This document shows positions 1 through 10,543 of a DNA stretch of 64,000 bases, one piece after another. The notes below the pieces were generated by a model. The model was given only the letters and a program-made list of their open reading frames with translations. It made no database searches and was not told the origin of the DNA. Each line of letters starts with the position of its first letter. Positions within the stretch are counted from its first letter, which is position 1. This DNA is from Thalassotalea hakodatensis (GTDB lineage Bacteria; Pseudomonadota; Gammaproteobacteria; Enterobacterales; Alteromonadaceae): positions 1,116,001 through 1,180,000 of the forward strand of contig NZ_AP027365.1 in the NCBI RefSeq assembly GCF_030295995.1, written 5' to 3'. Made by a program: the position numbers and the translations under genes.

Positions 1-3000
1 TACCTACCGCTATGAGCGATATGGGCCTATCACGTCACAAGATACCTTATGGAATATTGCACTTACCGTGCGTCCTGATCCTGCTTTTTCTGTGTATCAG
101 GTGATGCAAGCGTTGTTTGAAAAGAACCCGCAAGCATTTAAAGACAGTAATTTAAATCACATGATAGATGGTCAATACTTGACGTTGCCATCTACGGCAG
201 AAATTGCACGCATAAATCCGGCAATTGCAAAACAAAAATCGGAAAATGATGACTCATCATGGGATAAAAAAGTTACCGCTAAGCCAGTCAGTAAGAAACC
301 ACCTGAAGAGTCGGTAAAGAAAAAAGATTTAGATCAAGCGAAAACCGAAATAAATGATAAATTACAAACGTACGAGCAGTCGCAAAATCTTCGTTTAGAC
401 ACGATACAAAACGATGTACTTGATTCCATCGATGGCCTTCAAACAATACTTAAAGAAAACGAACAGCTTAAACAAAAACTTAATACCTTTACAGAGCAAC
501 TTGGTAGCATGAAAGATGAAGTTGCAAAAAGTAAAGATGTAGAGTTGCAACAACAACAAACTATTACTCTTTTACAGACACTTTTGGCGAAAGCCGAGGC
601 TGAAGAACAAGCACGTCTCAAGGCTGAGCAAGCATTAGAAAATGCCAATGACAGCTTCTTAAATAGTCCATGGTTTTTGGCGATGGGGATAGGGTTGCCG
701 TTAGCGTTAATTGCAGGGTTGTTACTGTTATTTTTGCGTAAAAAGCAAGATGAACAACCTAAAGAGAAGGTTGTTGAACAAAAGTCACAACCACCAGTAA
801 GTGAAGACATCCCGGAAAAAACTGAAAGTCAGCCTACAGAAGAACTATCATTAGACGATGAACTATCGCTTGATGATGAGTTGTCTTTAGACGATGAACT
901 CTCTCTTGATGACGAACTGTCTATTGACCTTTCAGAAGGTGATGACAATGATGATTCTTTATTTAGTGATGATCTTGAATCTCCCAATGAAGAGTTATTA
1001 GATGACGATGTCATTCATTTAGACGATAGCTTGAATGATATCGATGATCTAGATGATTTAGATGATCTTGGCGACTTAGACGATTTAGAGGAGATATCCT
1101 TAGACTCCTCAGAAGAATCAGAACCTTTAGAAGGTAATGAATTAGATCAAAGTGATTTAGATTCGTTGTTATCTGACCTTGACGAAAACGAAGACGATGC
1201 ACCTGAAAAAGATGTTTTAGATGGTGATGAAGAAATCGTTGAAATTTCTGAAGACATTGAATTAAACGATCCCGATGACATCGACGCGTTAATGGATTCT
1301 ATGGCGGCAGCGCCAGCAGCGGAAGAGCCATTAGCAGTAAATGAACCCTCAGCAGTGGATGAGCCCTCAGCAGAAGAAACTCCATCAGTTGATGATGATT
1401 TATCATCAGAGCTGAGCGATCCTGATGACATCGACGCGTTAATGGATTCTATGGCGGCAGCACCAGCAGCGGAAGAGCCCTCAGCAGTAGATGAACCCTC
1501 AGCAGTAGATGAACCCTCAGCAGTGGATGAGCCCTCAGCAGAAGAAACTCCATCAGTTGATGATGATTTATCATCAGAGCTGAGCGATCCTGATGACATC
1601 GACGAGTTAATGGACTCTATGGCGGCAGCACCAGCAGCGGAAGAGCCCTCAGCAGTGGATGAACCCTCAGCAGAAGAAACATCATCAGTTGACGATGATT
1701 TAACGTCAGAATTAAGCGATCCTGATGACATCGACGCGTTAATGGATTCTATGGCGGCAGCACCAGCAGCGGAAGAGCCCTCAGCAGTAGATGAACCCTC
1801 AGCAGTGGATAAACCTTCAGCAGAAGAAACTCCATCAGTTGACGATGATTTATCGTCAGAATTAAGCGATCCAGATGACATCGACGCGTTAATGGACTCT
1901 ATGGCGGCAGCACCAGCAGCGGAAGAGCCCCCAGCAGTGGATAAACCTTCAGCAGAAGAAACTCCATCAGTTGACGACGATTTATCATCAGAACTGAGCG
2001 ATCCTGATGATATTGACGCGCTAATGGATTCTATGGCGGCAGCACCAGCAGCGGAAGAAACACCGTCAGTTGACGATGATTTATCATCAGAATTAAGCGA
2101 TCCTGATGATATCGATGCATTAATGGATTCTATGGCGGCACCTACCGCATCCGAAAATAACCCACTGGTTGAAGCAGAGCCGACAAATGACACTATACCG
2201 ACTGTTGAAGATGAACAGCCAAATGAAAGTGAACATAGCTCGCCAACCGAAGGTGATAACAAAGTGTTAATTGATAACCTGCCAGAGGAATATGTTGAAT
2301 CGTTTTTAGCTGTTGATTTAAGTGATTTAGCGGAGTCGAACGTTGAAGAACCTGAGTCCATTGTTAATAAAACACAAGCTTCTGATGGTATTGATATTGA
2401 TGCCCTTTTAGCGGAAGAACAAGAAATTTCACCCCAAGAACAAGAAGGTAGGGTTGAAGAAGATTTAGATATTGACGATTTGCTCGCGGAAGTTGCACAA
2501 GAAAGCGGTGCGTTAACTGATGATGAACCGCTTGAAATTGGGGATGATATTGAATCAGCAAACACAGAAGATATCACTGATGGCTTATCGGATGAACTTC
2601 AAGCGGATTTAAACGCAGAATTTGACGAATCAACGTTGTCTGAATTATTAAACGACGAACAATCAAGGAATGAAGCCGTTGAAATTACGCCTGACTTTAC
2701 AGATAGTAATGTATTAGCCGATTTATTGGCTGATGATAATGAAAATACACAGGTTGAAAAAGTTGAAGCGAAAGAGTTAGAAGACATTGAAGAACTCGAT
2801 AATTTAGATTTTGACGAGCTTTTAGCAAACATTGAAGAAGAGCCTGCAGAATCAAGTTCTGAAAGCTTTGACGTTTCTGCTGAACAACAAGTTGAAGAAG
2901 AAGAGACACCGAGTGAGTTTTCTCAAGATACAGAAAGTCAAAATAAAGATTTCATTTCTGTTGATGAATTAATCTCTGAAACCTTATCAGAAGGCTCAGA

Positions 3001-3253
3001 TGATGAAGAACCTTATGATAAAACAAATATTGATGTTGGCTTAGGTGAGTTTCCAGAGTTTACTCGCGATATCAACCAAATTGATGTTGATGAAGATGAT
3101 GACAGTGGCGTGACTGCTAAATTAGACTTGGCAAAAGTATATATTGAAATTGGTGATAATGATAATGCTGAAGTCATTTTACAAGACGTGGTTAAACTAG
3201 GTGATGCTGATCAGCAATTTGAAGCTCAGCAACTATTAGATGGTTTAAAGTAA
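1..3253 (+). CDS. fimV: FimV-like peptidoglycan-binding/polar hub protein, 5' end missing
   Basis: The reading frame is open from base 2, so the start lies left of the window. The first visible residues (YGPITSQDTLWNIA) are the end of the LysM-like region typical of FimV N-termini. There follow a coiled-coil stretch, one membrane helix at about 665-740 (FLAMGIGLPLALIAGLLLLF), a very long acidic cytoplasmic region with tandem repeats, and a C-terminal FimV-type TPR helix pair (KVYIEIGDNDNAEVILQDV). FimV homologues organise the cell pole and support type IV pili and cyclic-di-GMP signalling; that role is inferred from the family. Location upstream of truA is the usual one. The repeat region is unusually regular. 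Confidence 0.93.
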   Translation, partial: TYRYERYGPITSQDTLWNIALTVRPDPAFSVYQVMQALFEKNPQAFKDSNLNHMIDGQYLTLPSTAEIARINPAIAKQKSENDDSSWDKKVTAKPVSKKPPEESVKKKDLDQAKTEINDKLQTYEQSQNLRLDTIQNDVLDSIDGLQTILKENEQLKQKLNTFTEQLGSMKDEVAKSKDVELQQQQTITLLQTLLAKAEAEEQARLKAEQALENANDSFLNSPWFLAMGIGLPLALIAGLLLLFLRKKQDEQPKEKVVEQKSQPPVSEDIPEKTESQPTEELSLDDELSLDDELSLDDELSLDDELSIDLSEGDDNDDSLFSDDLESPNEELLDDDVIHLDDSLNDIDDLDDLDDLGDLDDLEEISLDSSEESEPLEGNELDQSDLDSLLSDLDENEDDAPEKDVLDGDEEIVEISEDIELNDPDDIDALMDSMAAAPAAEEPLAVNEPSAVDEPSAEETPSVDDDLSSELSDPDDIDALMDSMAAAPAAEEPSAVDEPSAVDEPSAVDEPSAEETPSVDDDLSSELSDPDDIDELMDSMAAAPAAEEPSAVDEPSAEETSSVDDDLTSELSDPDDIDALMDSMAAAPAAEEPSAVDEPSAVDKPSAEETPSVDDDLSSELSDPDDIDALMDSMAAAPAAEEPPAVDKPSAEETPSVDDDLSSELSDPDDIDALMDSMAAAPAAEETPSVDDDLSSELSDPDDIDALMDSMAAPTASENNPLVEAEPTNDTIPTVEDEQPNESEHSSPTEGDNKVLIDNLPEEYVESFLAVDLSDLAESNVEEPESIVNKTQASDGIDIDALLAEEQEISPQEQEGRVEEDLDIDDLLAEVAQESGALTDDEPLEIGDDIESANTEDITDGLSDELQADLNAEFDESTLSELLNDEQSRNEAVEITPDFTDSNVLADLLADDNENTQVEKVEAKELEDIEELDNLDFDELLANIEEEPAESSSESFDVSAEQQVEEEETPSEFSQDTESQNKDFISVDELISETLSEGSDDEEPYDKTNIDVGLGEFPEFTRDINQIDVDEDDDSGVTAKLDLAKVYIEIGDNDNAEVILQDVVKLGDADQQFEAQQLLDGLK
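844..936 (+). repeat. Short LSLDDE tandem repeat in fimV
   Basis: Five consecutive copies of an 18-bp unit encode LSLDDE (the last one LSID). The codons vary between copies, so this is an older repeat than the 1268-2140 block or is kept by selection on the protein. Confidence 0.8.
1268..2140 (+). repeat. Seven in-frame acidic repeats inside fimV
   Basis: Copies of a segment encoding DPDDIDALMDSMAAAPAAEE begin at 1268, 1418, 1586, 1718, 1868, 2000 and 2099. Spacings are 150, 168, 132, 150, 132 and 99 bp, all multiples of three, because a PSAVDE-type linker between copies varies in number. Nucleotide identity between copies is high, which points to recent expansion and contraction. The third copy has Glu in place of the first Ala. 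Confidence 0.92.
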
Positions 3254-3392
3254 CTAATTTATCAACGTAATTGAATACACCCGTTAGTTTTACATTGAGA
3301 ATGTCGTTTTCATAGCGCGATTTATTCGCAAAGCATCAAAAAATAGTGGATAATTCGCCGCGATTTTTAATATATATTGCGGTTTATGAAGT

Positions 3393-4175
3393 ATGCGATT
3401 TGCACTTGGTATTGAATATGATGGTAGCCAATATTGTGGTTGGCAACGTCAAAATAATGTGGTCAGCGTACAAGAAACGTTAGAAAATGCGTTATCTAAA
3501 ATAGCGAATGAACCGATTAGTGTGGTTTGTGCGGGTCGTACAGACACAGGGGTGAGTGCGACCAATCAAGTAGTGCATTTTGATACGGTTAACTTTCGCA
3601 AAGAAGTAGCTTGGACTCTTGGGGTTAATACACATTTACCAAAAGATATAGCGGTAACTTGGGTCAAAGCTGTCGACGAAACTTTCCATGCTAGATTTGG
3701 CGCAACTTCTCGTCGGTATCGTTACATTATCTATAATAACCCTTTGAGACCTGCAATTTTTTCCAGGGGCTTAACGTTTAACCATAATCCCCTCAATGAA
3801 GCACTGATGCATCAAGCTGCTCAGTTTCTTGTCGGGGAACACGATTTTACTAGTTTTAGAACGGTACATTGTCAAGCACCTAGCGCAATAAGAACAATCG
3901 AGCACTGTAAGGTTACTAGGCAAGAAAATTATCTGTGTATTGATGTTAAAGGTAATGCATTTTTACATCATATGATCAGAAATATCGCTGGTAGCTTAAT
4001 GCGAGTTGGTCAAGGTCAAGAAGAAGTGGAATGGATAGCAGAGGTACTGGCGGCTAAAAACAGATGTCTTGCTGGTGTGACAGCACCAGCAAATGGTTTA
4101 TACTTTGTTGATGTGACGTACCCAGAAAAATATCAACTACCAAGTAGTCCTTTAGGACCAATATTTTTTAATTAA
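3393..4175 (+). CDS. truA: tRNA pseudouridine(38-40) synthase TruA
   Basis: This 260-residue protein converts uridines 38-40 of the tRNA anticodon arm to pseudouridine. The catalytic motif is visible as [11 protein letters not shown] near residues 47-57, with Asp as nucleophile, and [14 protein letters not shown] further on is typical of the family. Length matches TruA. No strong ribosome binding site precedes the ATG. It stands between fimV and accD, the usual gammaproteobacterial order. Confidence 0.97.
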   Translation: MRFALGIEYDGSQYCGWQRQNNVVSVQETLENALSKIANEPISVVCAGRTDTGVSATNQVVHFDTVNFRKEVAWTLGVNTHLPKDIAVTWVKAVDETFHARFGATSRRYRYIIYNNPLRPAIFSRGLTFNHNPLNEALMHQAAQFLVGEHDFTSFRTVHCQAPSAIRTIEHCKVTRQENYLCIDVKGNAFLHHMIRNIAGSLMRVGQGQEEVEWIAEVLAAKNRCLAGVTAPANGLYFVDVTYPEKYQLPSSPLGPIFFN

Positions 4176-4318
4176 CCATAATATACAGGGCAGACCAGTT
4201 TTTTATATTCAAACCACCTTATGTTATGTTCTAATTACGGGTTAAATGCCGTTGTGGCGATTGACTGTATAACTGTTTATTATATAAACAAAATTCAAGC
4301 ATTGATGAAAGTGAAATT

Positions 4319-5176
4319 ATGAGCTGGATTGAAAAGATTCTCCCAAAAGCAAAAACCTCTCAAAAGCGTAATATACCTGAAGGGGTTTGGGAAAAATGTA
4401 CATCATGTAACGCGATGTTGTATAAAGCTGAACTAGAACGTGTTTTATCTGTATGCCCTAAATGTGATCACCACATGCGAATTTCAGCGCGTAAGAGAAT
4501 AGAGCATTTTCTTGATGTAGGTGAACGCGTTGAACTTGGTGCTGATCTAGAGCCTCAAGATAAATTAAAATTTAAAGATTCAAAGAAATATAAAGACAGG
4601 TTGGCTGCTGCTCAAAAATCCACCGGCGAAAAAGATGCCTTAGTTGTTATGCATGGTGAACTTCATGGTTTACCCATTGTAGCTGCGGCTTTTGAGTTTT
4701 CATTTTTAGGCGGTTCTATGGCATCAGTTGTAGGTGCAAGGTTTGTTAAAGCGGCTGAATATTGTTTAGAGCATGAAGTACCACTAGTTTGTTTTTCTGC
4801 AAGTGGTGGAGCACGTATGCAAGAAGCATTATTTTCGTTAATGCAAATGGCTAAAACTAGCGCTGCGCTTGCTAAAATGAAAGAAAAAGGCTTACCTTAT
4901 ATTTCAGTGTTAACTGATCCTACTATGGGTGGTGTATCAGCGAGTTTAGCCATGTTAGGTGATATCAATGTTGCCGAGCCAAAAGCATTAATTGGTTTTG
5001 CTGGTCCACGTGTTATCGAACAAACGGTTCGTGAAAAATTACCAGAAGGATTTCAGCGTAGTGAGTTTTTACTGGAGAAAGGCGCCATTGATATGATTGT
5101 TAATCGTCGGGACATGCGCGATACGCTAGCAAGAGTATTAGCTAAGTTTACTAACCAAGAGTTACGAGCCAGTTAG
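4319..5176 (+). CDS. accD: Acetyl-CoA carboxylase carboxyltransferase subunit beta
   Basis: The 285-residue beta subunit pairs with AccA and transfers the carboxyl group from biotin to acetyl-CoA, giving malonyl-CoA for fatty acid synthesis. The N-terminal four-cysteine zinc finger is visible ([20 protein letters not shown], then PKCDHH), followed by the crotonase-like core with [10 protein letters not shown] and [11 protein letters not shown] purine-rich stretch precedes the ATG. folC starts 7 nt after its stop, so accD-folC-dedD are probably co-transcribed. Confidence 0.97.
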   Translation: MSWIEKILPKAKTSQKRNIPEGVWEKCTSCNAMLYKAELERVLSVCPKCDHHMRISARKRIEHFLDVGERVELGADLEPQDKLKFKDSKKYKDRLAAAQKSTGEKDALVVMHGELHGLPIVAAAFEFSFLGGSMASVVGARFVKAAEYCLEHEVPLVCFSASGGARMQEALFSLMQMAKTSAALAKMKEKGLPYISVLTDPTMGGVSASLAMLGDINVAEPKALIGFAGPRVIEQTVREKLPEGFQRSEFLLEKGAIDMIVNRRDMRDTLARVLAKFTNQELRAS

Positions 5177-5183
5177 TTTATCT

Positions 5184-6443
5184 ATGAAGAGTATTGATAC
5201 AAGCCACTCAAATCGTTCATTCGATGAGTGGCTTTCTTATATTGAACGTATTCATGCCACTGAAATTGATATGGGGTTAACTCGTATTAGCAACGTTGCT
5301 AATCGCTTAGGGTTAAACTTTGAACGTTCCATTGTTATCACAGTGGCAGGTACAAACGGTAAAGGCACTACGTGTGCATTTATTGAAAATGCTTTACTTG
5401 CAAACAATGATAGCGTTGCTGTGTACTCTTCACCGCATATTCATCGCTTTAATGAACGTTTACGCATAGATAAACAAGACATCGATGATAACTCACTTGT
5501 TAATGCTTTTGAGCAAATAGAGTTTCTACGTGGTGATATATCATTAACCTATTATGAATACACAACGTTAGCAGCATTAACTGTTTTAAACACAGCAAAG
5601 CCGCAGTATATTATTTTAGAAGTCGGCTTAGGTGGTCGGTTAGACGCAACTAACATTATCGACGCTGATATAGCCGTAATTACAACTGTTGATTTAGATC
5701 ATCAAGCGTTTTTAGGGAATGATAGAGAGTCAATTGGTTTTGAAAAAGCAGGTATTATGCGTACTGAAAAACCGGTTGTCATTGGGGACAGTAATCCACC
5801 TAGCAGTGTCATTAAACATGCAGATACTTTAAGCAGTATACAATATTGCCGCAATAAAGAATTTTTTGTGATTGAAGACAACACCAGTTGGCAATGGCAT
5901 GATCAAGATTCATCACTTAACAACCTCCCTCAAGGATTTATTCCTAAAGATAACATTGCTACTGCACTACAGGTGCTAAAGCTGTTAGATTACCCTTTAT
6001 CGCAAGCAAAGGTTACCGCGCTTATTAATGAAACCAAAGTGTCTGGTAGAACCGAACTTATTCAGTGTGATGGTGATATTCTACTGGATGTAGGTCACAA
6101 CCCATTAGCTGCGAGATATTTAGCAGAAGTGGTGAGCAAATATCATTGTGAAAACGTGTATGCGGTTATTGGCATGTTGTCGGATAAAGATATTAGCAGT
6201 ACGATCACCCCCTTATTACCCCATATAAAAACGTGGTTTGTTTCAGGGCTTGGCGACGTACCACGTGGGGCAAGTAAAGAGTATTTAGCGTCATATTTTA
6301 CCGAGCAAAATATTTTAACTTTTGACAACGTCATTGACGGCTTTAAAATGGCTAGGTCAACAGCCAATAATCGAGATTTAATTTTAGTTTTTGGTTCGTT
6401 TTATACCGTCGCAAAAGTAAAAACATTGCTAGATAGGAGTTAA
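5184..6443 (+). CDS. folC: Bifunctional folylpolyglutamate/dihydrofolate synthase
   Basis: This 419-residue Mur-ligase-fold enzyme adds glutamate to dihydropteroate and to folates. The ATP-binding loop GTNGKGTTCAF lies near residue 57, and the ligase signature is visible around YSSPHIHRFNERLRID and ILEVGLGGRLDATN. The C-terminal ligase domain begins after about residue 290. Its ATG lies 7 nt after accD and its stop is 1 nt before the dedD start, consistent with an operon. Confidence 0.96.
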   Translation: MKSIDTSHSNRSFDEWLSYIERIHATEIDMGLTRISNVANRLGLNFERSIVITVAGTNGKGTTCAFIENALLANNDSVAVYSSPHIHRFNERLRIDKQDIDDNSLVNAFEQIEFLRGDISLTYYEYTTLAALTVLNTAKPQYIILEVGLGGRLDATNIIDADIAVITTVDLDHQAFLGNDRESIGFEKAGIMRTEKPVVIGDSNPPSSVIKHADTLSSIQYCRNKEFFVIEDNTSWQWHDQDSSLNNLPQGFIPKDNIATALQVLKLLDYPLSQAKVTALINETKVSGRTELIQCDGDILLDVGHNPLAARYLAEVVSKYHCENVYAVIGMLSDKDISSTITPLLPHIKTWFVSGLGDVPRGASKEYLASYFTEQNILTFDNVIDGFKMARSTANNRDLILVFGSFYTVAKVKTLLDRS

Positions 6444-6444
6444 T

Positions 6445-7050
6445 TTGTCTACACCTTTTCAAAATAGATTGGTTGGTACTATTATCGTTGCCGCCGTTGC
6501 TATTATTTTTTTACCCGATTTACTCGACGGTGAAAAACAAACCTATCAGGAAGAGTTTGAAAATATACCAACAGCGCCAAAAGTTGATTTTAAGCCTAAG
6601 AGTTTAACCATTGATGAAGATAAAATAGCGAAATTACCTAAAGAAGAATTAACGGATGAAGTAGCCTTAGACGACAATAATCAAGACAAAACGCCTGTTG
6701 AACAAGATATTAATAATAAGCTTGAAACAGCTGTTGGCGATAATAGTAATCAGCCCGTTTCTTCTGGTTCAAAAATCACCGCTTTGCCTGAAAAAATAAC
6801 TAACGAGCAAGCCTGGGTGATCCAATTGGGTAGTTTTCGCCATAAAAAAAATGTAGCGGACCTAACGCGTAAATTAAAAAAAGCGGGCTACACTGTCTTC
6901 ACTAAGCCGATAAACACAAAAAGTGGCACATTAACAAAAGTATTTATTGGTCCTGAATTAGTTAAGTCTAGCTTAGAGAAAAAACTTCCAGCACTTAAAG
7001 AGTTAACGAAAGTGCAAGGAAAAATTGCCAAATTTCAGCCAACAAAATAA
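6445..7050 (+). CDS. dedD: SPOR-domain cell division protein DedD
   Basis: This 201-residue inner-membrane protein has a short cytoplasmic N-terminus, one membrane helix (LVGTIIVAAVAIIFLPDLL), a charged periplasmic linker and a C-terminal SPOR domain beginning at about AWVIQLGSFRHKKNV. SPOR domains bind septal peptidoglycan lacking stem peptides, so a divisome role is inferred. The start is TTG at 6445, supported by TAGGAG at 6434-6439 and by the normal DedD N-terminus MSTPFQNRLVG. Confidence 0.93.
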   Translation: MSTPFQNRLVGTIIVAAVAIIFLPDLLDGEKQTYQEEFENIPTAPKVDFKPKSLTIDEDKIAKLPKEELTDEVALDDNNQDKTPVEQDINNKLETAVGDNSNQPVSSGSKITALPEKITNEQAWVIQLGSFRHKKNVADLTRKLKKAGYTVFTKPINTKSGTLTKVFIGPELVKSSLEKKLPALKELTKVQGKIAKFQPTK

Positions 7051-7119
7051 TAAAATATTAGCGATCTTAGTGCGTGTTCTGGTAGAATGCGCGCCTCTAA
7101 TCGATGAGACACGTAATTT

Positions 7120-7608
7120 ATGGTTTGGGTAGACTATGCCATTTTGGCAGTCATAGGTATTTCAACACTGATCAGCCTTATCAGGGGTTTTGTTAAAGAA
7201 GCTATCTCGCTTGTTGTTTGGATCAGTGCCTTCTTTATTGCCAGTACTTTCTACTTAAAACTAGCGACGCTATTAACTAACATCTCTGATCAACTCCTTC
7301 GTAATGGCGCTGCCATTGCTATTTTATTTATTTCTACGCTAATCATAGGCGCCATTGTTAATTATGTTATCGGGCAACTGGTAACGAAAACAGGGCTATC
7401 AGGAACAGATCGCGTATTAGGATTGGTTTTTGGTGCGCTCAGGGGCGCATTAGTGAGTAGTGCCATATTATTTTTTATGGATGCATTTACGCCTGCACCT
7501 TCAAGCGAATGGTGGCAGAATTCTTTATTGATACCTGAATTTTCATTAATTATTGAATGGTTTTTTGAGTACCTCAAACAATCATCCAGTTTTTTACAGC
7601 AAGTTTAA
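7120..7608 (+). CDS. cvpA: CvpA family membrane protein
   Basis: This 162-residue protein has about four membrane helices and the family start [24 protein letters not shown]. CvpA homologues are needed for colicin V secretion in E. coli and for envelope homeostasis; the biochemical activity is unknown. It lies directly upstream of purF with 18 nt between them, the conserved purF operon arrangement. Confidence 0.94.
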   Translation: MVWVDYAILAVIGISTLISLIRGFVKEAISLVVWISAFFIASTFYLKLATLLTNISDQLLRNGAAIAILFISTLIIGAIVNYVIGQLVTKTGLSGTDRVLGLVFGALRGALVSSAILFFMDAFTPAPSSEWWQNSLLIPEFSLIIEWFFEYLKQSSSFLQQV

Positions 7609-7626
7609 AACATCGGGGTAAACTAC

Positions 7627-9144
7627 ATGTGTGGTATAGTTGGCATTGTTGGTAATACATCGGTTGGGCAATCTTTATATGATGGCTTAACAGTTCTTCA
7701 GCATCGTGGCCAGGACGCTGCAGGTATCGTGACTATTCACGATAACACCTTTAGACTCAGAAAAGCGAATGGCTTGGTGAAAGATGTTTTTCACACGCGT
7801 CATATGTTAAGACTTCAAGGTAATATTGGCATTGGCCATATTCGTTACCCAACTGCAGGCACGTCTAGTTCATCTGAAGCGCAACCATTTTATGCAAATT
7901 CACCATTCGGTATTTCACTTGCACATAATGGTAATTTAACCAATGCGCAAGAATTAAAAGATTGGTTATTTAAAGAAGCACGTCGTCATGTAAATACTAC
8001 TTCTGACTCAGAGCTTTTGTTAAATATTCTTGGCCATGAATTACAACATATTGGTGGTTTAGATTTAACGCCTGATGATATTTTTACTGCGGTTGCTAAT
8101 GTACATAAACGTGTTCGTGGTGCTTATGCAAGTGTTGCTGTGATCATTGGCCATGGCATGGTTGCTTTTCGTGATCCTAATGGTATTCGTCCTTTGGTGT
8201 TTGGTAAACGAGACACTGAGAAAGGCACAGAGTATATGATCGCTTCTGAATCGGTTGCATTAGATGCAAGCGATTTTGAGTTTGTCAGAGACGTTGCGCC
8301 CGGCGAAGCTATTTTCTTTACCGAAGATGGTCAATTACATAGTAAACAATGTGCTGAAAATCCAAGCTTTAATCCATGTATTTTTGAGTATGTTTATTTT
8401 GCACGCCCTGATTCAACCATGGATAAAATTTCCGTTTATGGTTCACGCGTTGAAATGGGTACAAAACTTGGTGCTAAGGTTGCAAAAGAGTGGGCTGATG
8501 AAGATATAGATGTTGTTATTCCAATTCCTGAAACATCTTGTGATACCGCACTGCAAATAGCACAAACATTGAACTTACCGTACAGACAAGGTTTTGTTAA
8601 AAATCGCTATATTGGTAGAACGTTCATCATGCCAGGGCAAGAACAACGTAAAAAATCAGTACGTCGTAAGCTAAATGCTATAGGAGCAGAGTTTGAAGGG
8701 AAAAATGTTTTATTAGTTGATGACTCAATTGTACGTGGTACCACCTCTGAGCAAATTATTGAAATGGCACGCGCAGCGGGTGCTAAAAAAGTTTACTTTG
8801 CTTCAGCAGCTCCTGAAATACGTTTTCCAAACGTTTATGGTATTGATATGCCGAGTGCTAATGAATTAATTGCTCACGGTAGAGAGTTGGAAGACATTTG
8901 TCAGCTAATAGGTGCTGATAAATTGATTTTCCAATCGATTGAAGATTTAGAAGAAGCTGTTCGTACTGCTAATCCTGATATTAAAAAGTTTGAAACATCA
9001 GTATTCAATGGTCAGTACATTACCAAAGATATTGATCAAGATTATTTAGAAAGACTCGACGCATTAAGAAATAACGAAGTAAAAGAAACGTCAGATAAAA
9101 ATGCCGATTCAATTATTGATATGCATAATGAAGGCTCTGAATAA
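7627..9144 (+). CDS. purF: Amidophosphoribosyltransferase
   Basis: This 505-residue enzyme commits PRPP and glutamine to purine synthesis by making phosphoribosylamine. It starts MCGIVGIVG, placing the N-terminal nucleophile cysteine at residue 2 of a class II glutaminase domain. The C-terminal phosphoribosyltransferase domain shows the PRPP-binding motif [14 protein letters not shown] near residue 360. Length is that of gammaproteobacterial PurF. A clear terminator follows. Confidence 0.98.
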   Translation: MCGIVGIVGNTSVGQSLYDGLTVLQHRGQDAAGIVTIHDNTFRLRKANGLVKDVFHTRHMLRLQGNIGIGHIRYPTAGTSSSSEAQPFYANSPFGISLAHNGNLTNAQELKDWLFKEARRHVNTTSDSELLLNILGHELQHIGGLDLTPDDIFTAVANVHKRVRGAYASVAVIIGHGMVAFRDPNGIRPLVFGKRDTEKGTEYMIASESVALDASDFEFVRDVAPGEAIFFTEDGQLHSKQCAENPSFNPCIFEYVYFARPDSTMDKISVYGSRVEMGTKLGAKVAKEWADEDIDVVIPIPETSCDTALQIAQTLNLPYRQGFVKNRYIGRTFIMPGQEQRKKSVRRKLNAIGAEFEGKNVLLVDDSIVRGTTSEQIIEMARAAGAKKVYFASAAPEIRFPNVYGIDMPSANELIAHGRELEDICQLIGADKLIFQSIEDLEEAVRTANPDIKKFETSVFNGQYITKDIDQDYLERLDALRNNEVKETSDKNADSIIDMHNEGSE

Positions 9145-9158
9145 TATCAACTTATAGA

Positions 9159-9191
9159 AAAATAAAGGCACCATTAGGTGCCTTTATTTTT
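9159..9191. terminator. Bidirectional terminator between purF and the Yip1-family gene
   Basis: A 13-bp stem (AAATAAAGGCACC pairing with GGTGCCTTTATTT) with loop ATTA lies between convergent genes and carries T-runs on both strands. Confidence 0.88.
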
Positions 9192-9207
9192 ACAAAGCTA
9201 GTGAATA

Positions 9208-9807
9208 TTATCGAATATATTCAGTACTAAACCCCATACCAAACATAATAGCACTAATCGCCATTAACGCGACAAGTAGTACTAAGCCACAAGTGACTAC
9301 TGAGCTTGAATAAATGAAGCCACTCTCTTCAGGTATGTTCATCATAATTGGCGTCCCTGAATAGAGTAAATAAATCGAATAAGCCAGTGCAGCAAGACCC
9401 GAAAGTGTGACAAACCACAGTACAGGGTATAAGGCTGTTAATCCTACCATTAACAAAGGAGTAACAGTGTATGACGCTAGTTCTAATGACTGTGAAAAGT
9501 CAGGAGAGGCTTTAAACGTGATAGCCATCCATTGGATCAAATAGGCGAGTGCAAAAACACCGACAATAATTCCAAAGTACATGGCAACTGACATCGCTAA
9601 AGCGCTTGATTCTGCAATTTTAATGACAGGGCCTGCACCAATAGACCAACCAATATGTGCTGTTGCAAAATAACTGCATATAGCTGGTATCAATGCGATT
9701 GTTAGTATATGCACAACACTGTACATGTAACTTTCATGGCGTTTTTCAATTGTGCGCCATTCTTCTTTTGGATGAGCATAAAGCCCCCATATATGATTTA
9801 ATATCAT
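9208..9807 (-). CDS. Yip1-family integral membrane protein
   Basis: This 199-residue protein opens with MILNHIWGLYAHPKEEWRTI, the conserved start of bacterial Yip1-domain proteins, followed by five predicted membrane helices. No enzymatic motif is visible and the bacterial family has no settled function. An AGAGGA ribosome binding site precedes the ATG. It converges on purF and shares its terminator. Confidence 0.8.
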   Translation of the reverse strand: MILNHIWGLYAHPKEEWRTIEKRHESYMYSVVHILTIALIPAICSYFATAHIGWSIGAGPVIKIAESSALAMSVAMYFGIIVGVFALAYLIQWMAITFKASPDFSQSLELASYTVTPLLMVGLTALYPVLWFVTLSGLAALAYSIYLLYSGTPIMMNIPEESGFIYSSSVVTCGLVLLVALMAISAIMFGMGFSTEYIR

Positions 9808-10029
9808 GTTATATCCTCTTACTCAGTCCCCAAAATCGCCTTTTGCGGTTGTTGTTATTGTTATCCGCTAGCGTGTGTTCAACGTTATTATTTTTATAGT
9901 TGATATGTTATTTATGGAAGATGTTGAAGATATAGTCAAGAACAGAGTGAATTTTATACTAAAATCGTAGCAAATCATTTTTCATTATAATTAAAATAGA
10001 TAAGAGAAATGTGATCAAAGAGGTGGAAC

Positions 10030-10308
10030 TTAGCTGACTTTTATTCGGACAATATTCATTATCTCCATCTCAAATCCAGCAATAGTCTCAGTTGCAGGGT
10101 AATAGGTAACATTGACTTTTTGACCTGATAAGCACCTATACTGCTTTTTGCGTTTATATTTAAATGGCACATCGATATTTTCAAGCATAATGGTGTTAAG
10201 GATCCAATCATCTTCTTCCCTTTGCACATGTGAGATAACTTTTAATGACTCGCTGTGGATCAATTGTTTATGATTTTCGAGTAATTTATTAATTGCTTTT
10301 TTGGCCAT
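10030..10308 (-). CDS. Conserved-looking small protein of unknown function
   Basis: The 92-residue product is basic at both ends (MAKKAINKLLENHKQL; RIKVS) and has no signal peptide or membrane helix. It contains a central YKRKKQYRCLSGQKVNVTYYP stretch that looks like a beta-rich fold. I do not recognise the family. Upstream in-frame alternatives are closed by a stop, so the ATG at 10308 is the likely start although no good ribosome binding site is seen. A non-coding shadow cannot be fully excluded. Confidence 0.55.
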   Translation of the reverse strand: MAKKAINKLLENHKQLIHSESLKVISHVQREEDDWILNTIMLENIDVPFKYKRKKQYRCLSGQKVNVTYYPATETIAGFEMEIMNIVRIKVS

Positions 10309-10406
10309 GGCATCAATGTTTCATTTAAACGGTATGATAAGTATCTCACGCTTTATTCTATTTATATACTTTTGCTCAAGCAAAACCTTGTGAGACTTAA
10401 ATATTA

Positions 10407-10468
10407 GGGTCTGTTGATCTTTCGAGAGTAAATTTTGTTCGAACTAAACGCGAAAGATCAACAGGCCC
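10407..10468. mobile_element. 62-bp inverted-repeat element (internally deleted MITE copy)
   Basis: The ends GGGTCTGTTGATCTTTCG and CGAAAGATCAACAGGCCC are inverted repeats with one mismatch. The whole element equals the two ends of the 165-bp element at 19558-19722 read in reverse, with the middle removed at an AAACGC direct repeat. It carries no coding sequence. Confidence 0.75.
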
Positions 10469-10543
10469 TCATTGATAAAGCTATTTGGCCAACCTCACGC
10501 GACTTAAGCGCTCAACAGAATTTTTGCAACTCGAGTGTGCATT

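Noticed and set aside
1147-2577. Leftward 476-residue Ser-rich frame
   Set aside because: It is the mirror of the fimV acidic repeats; composition is an artefact of the codons on the other strand.
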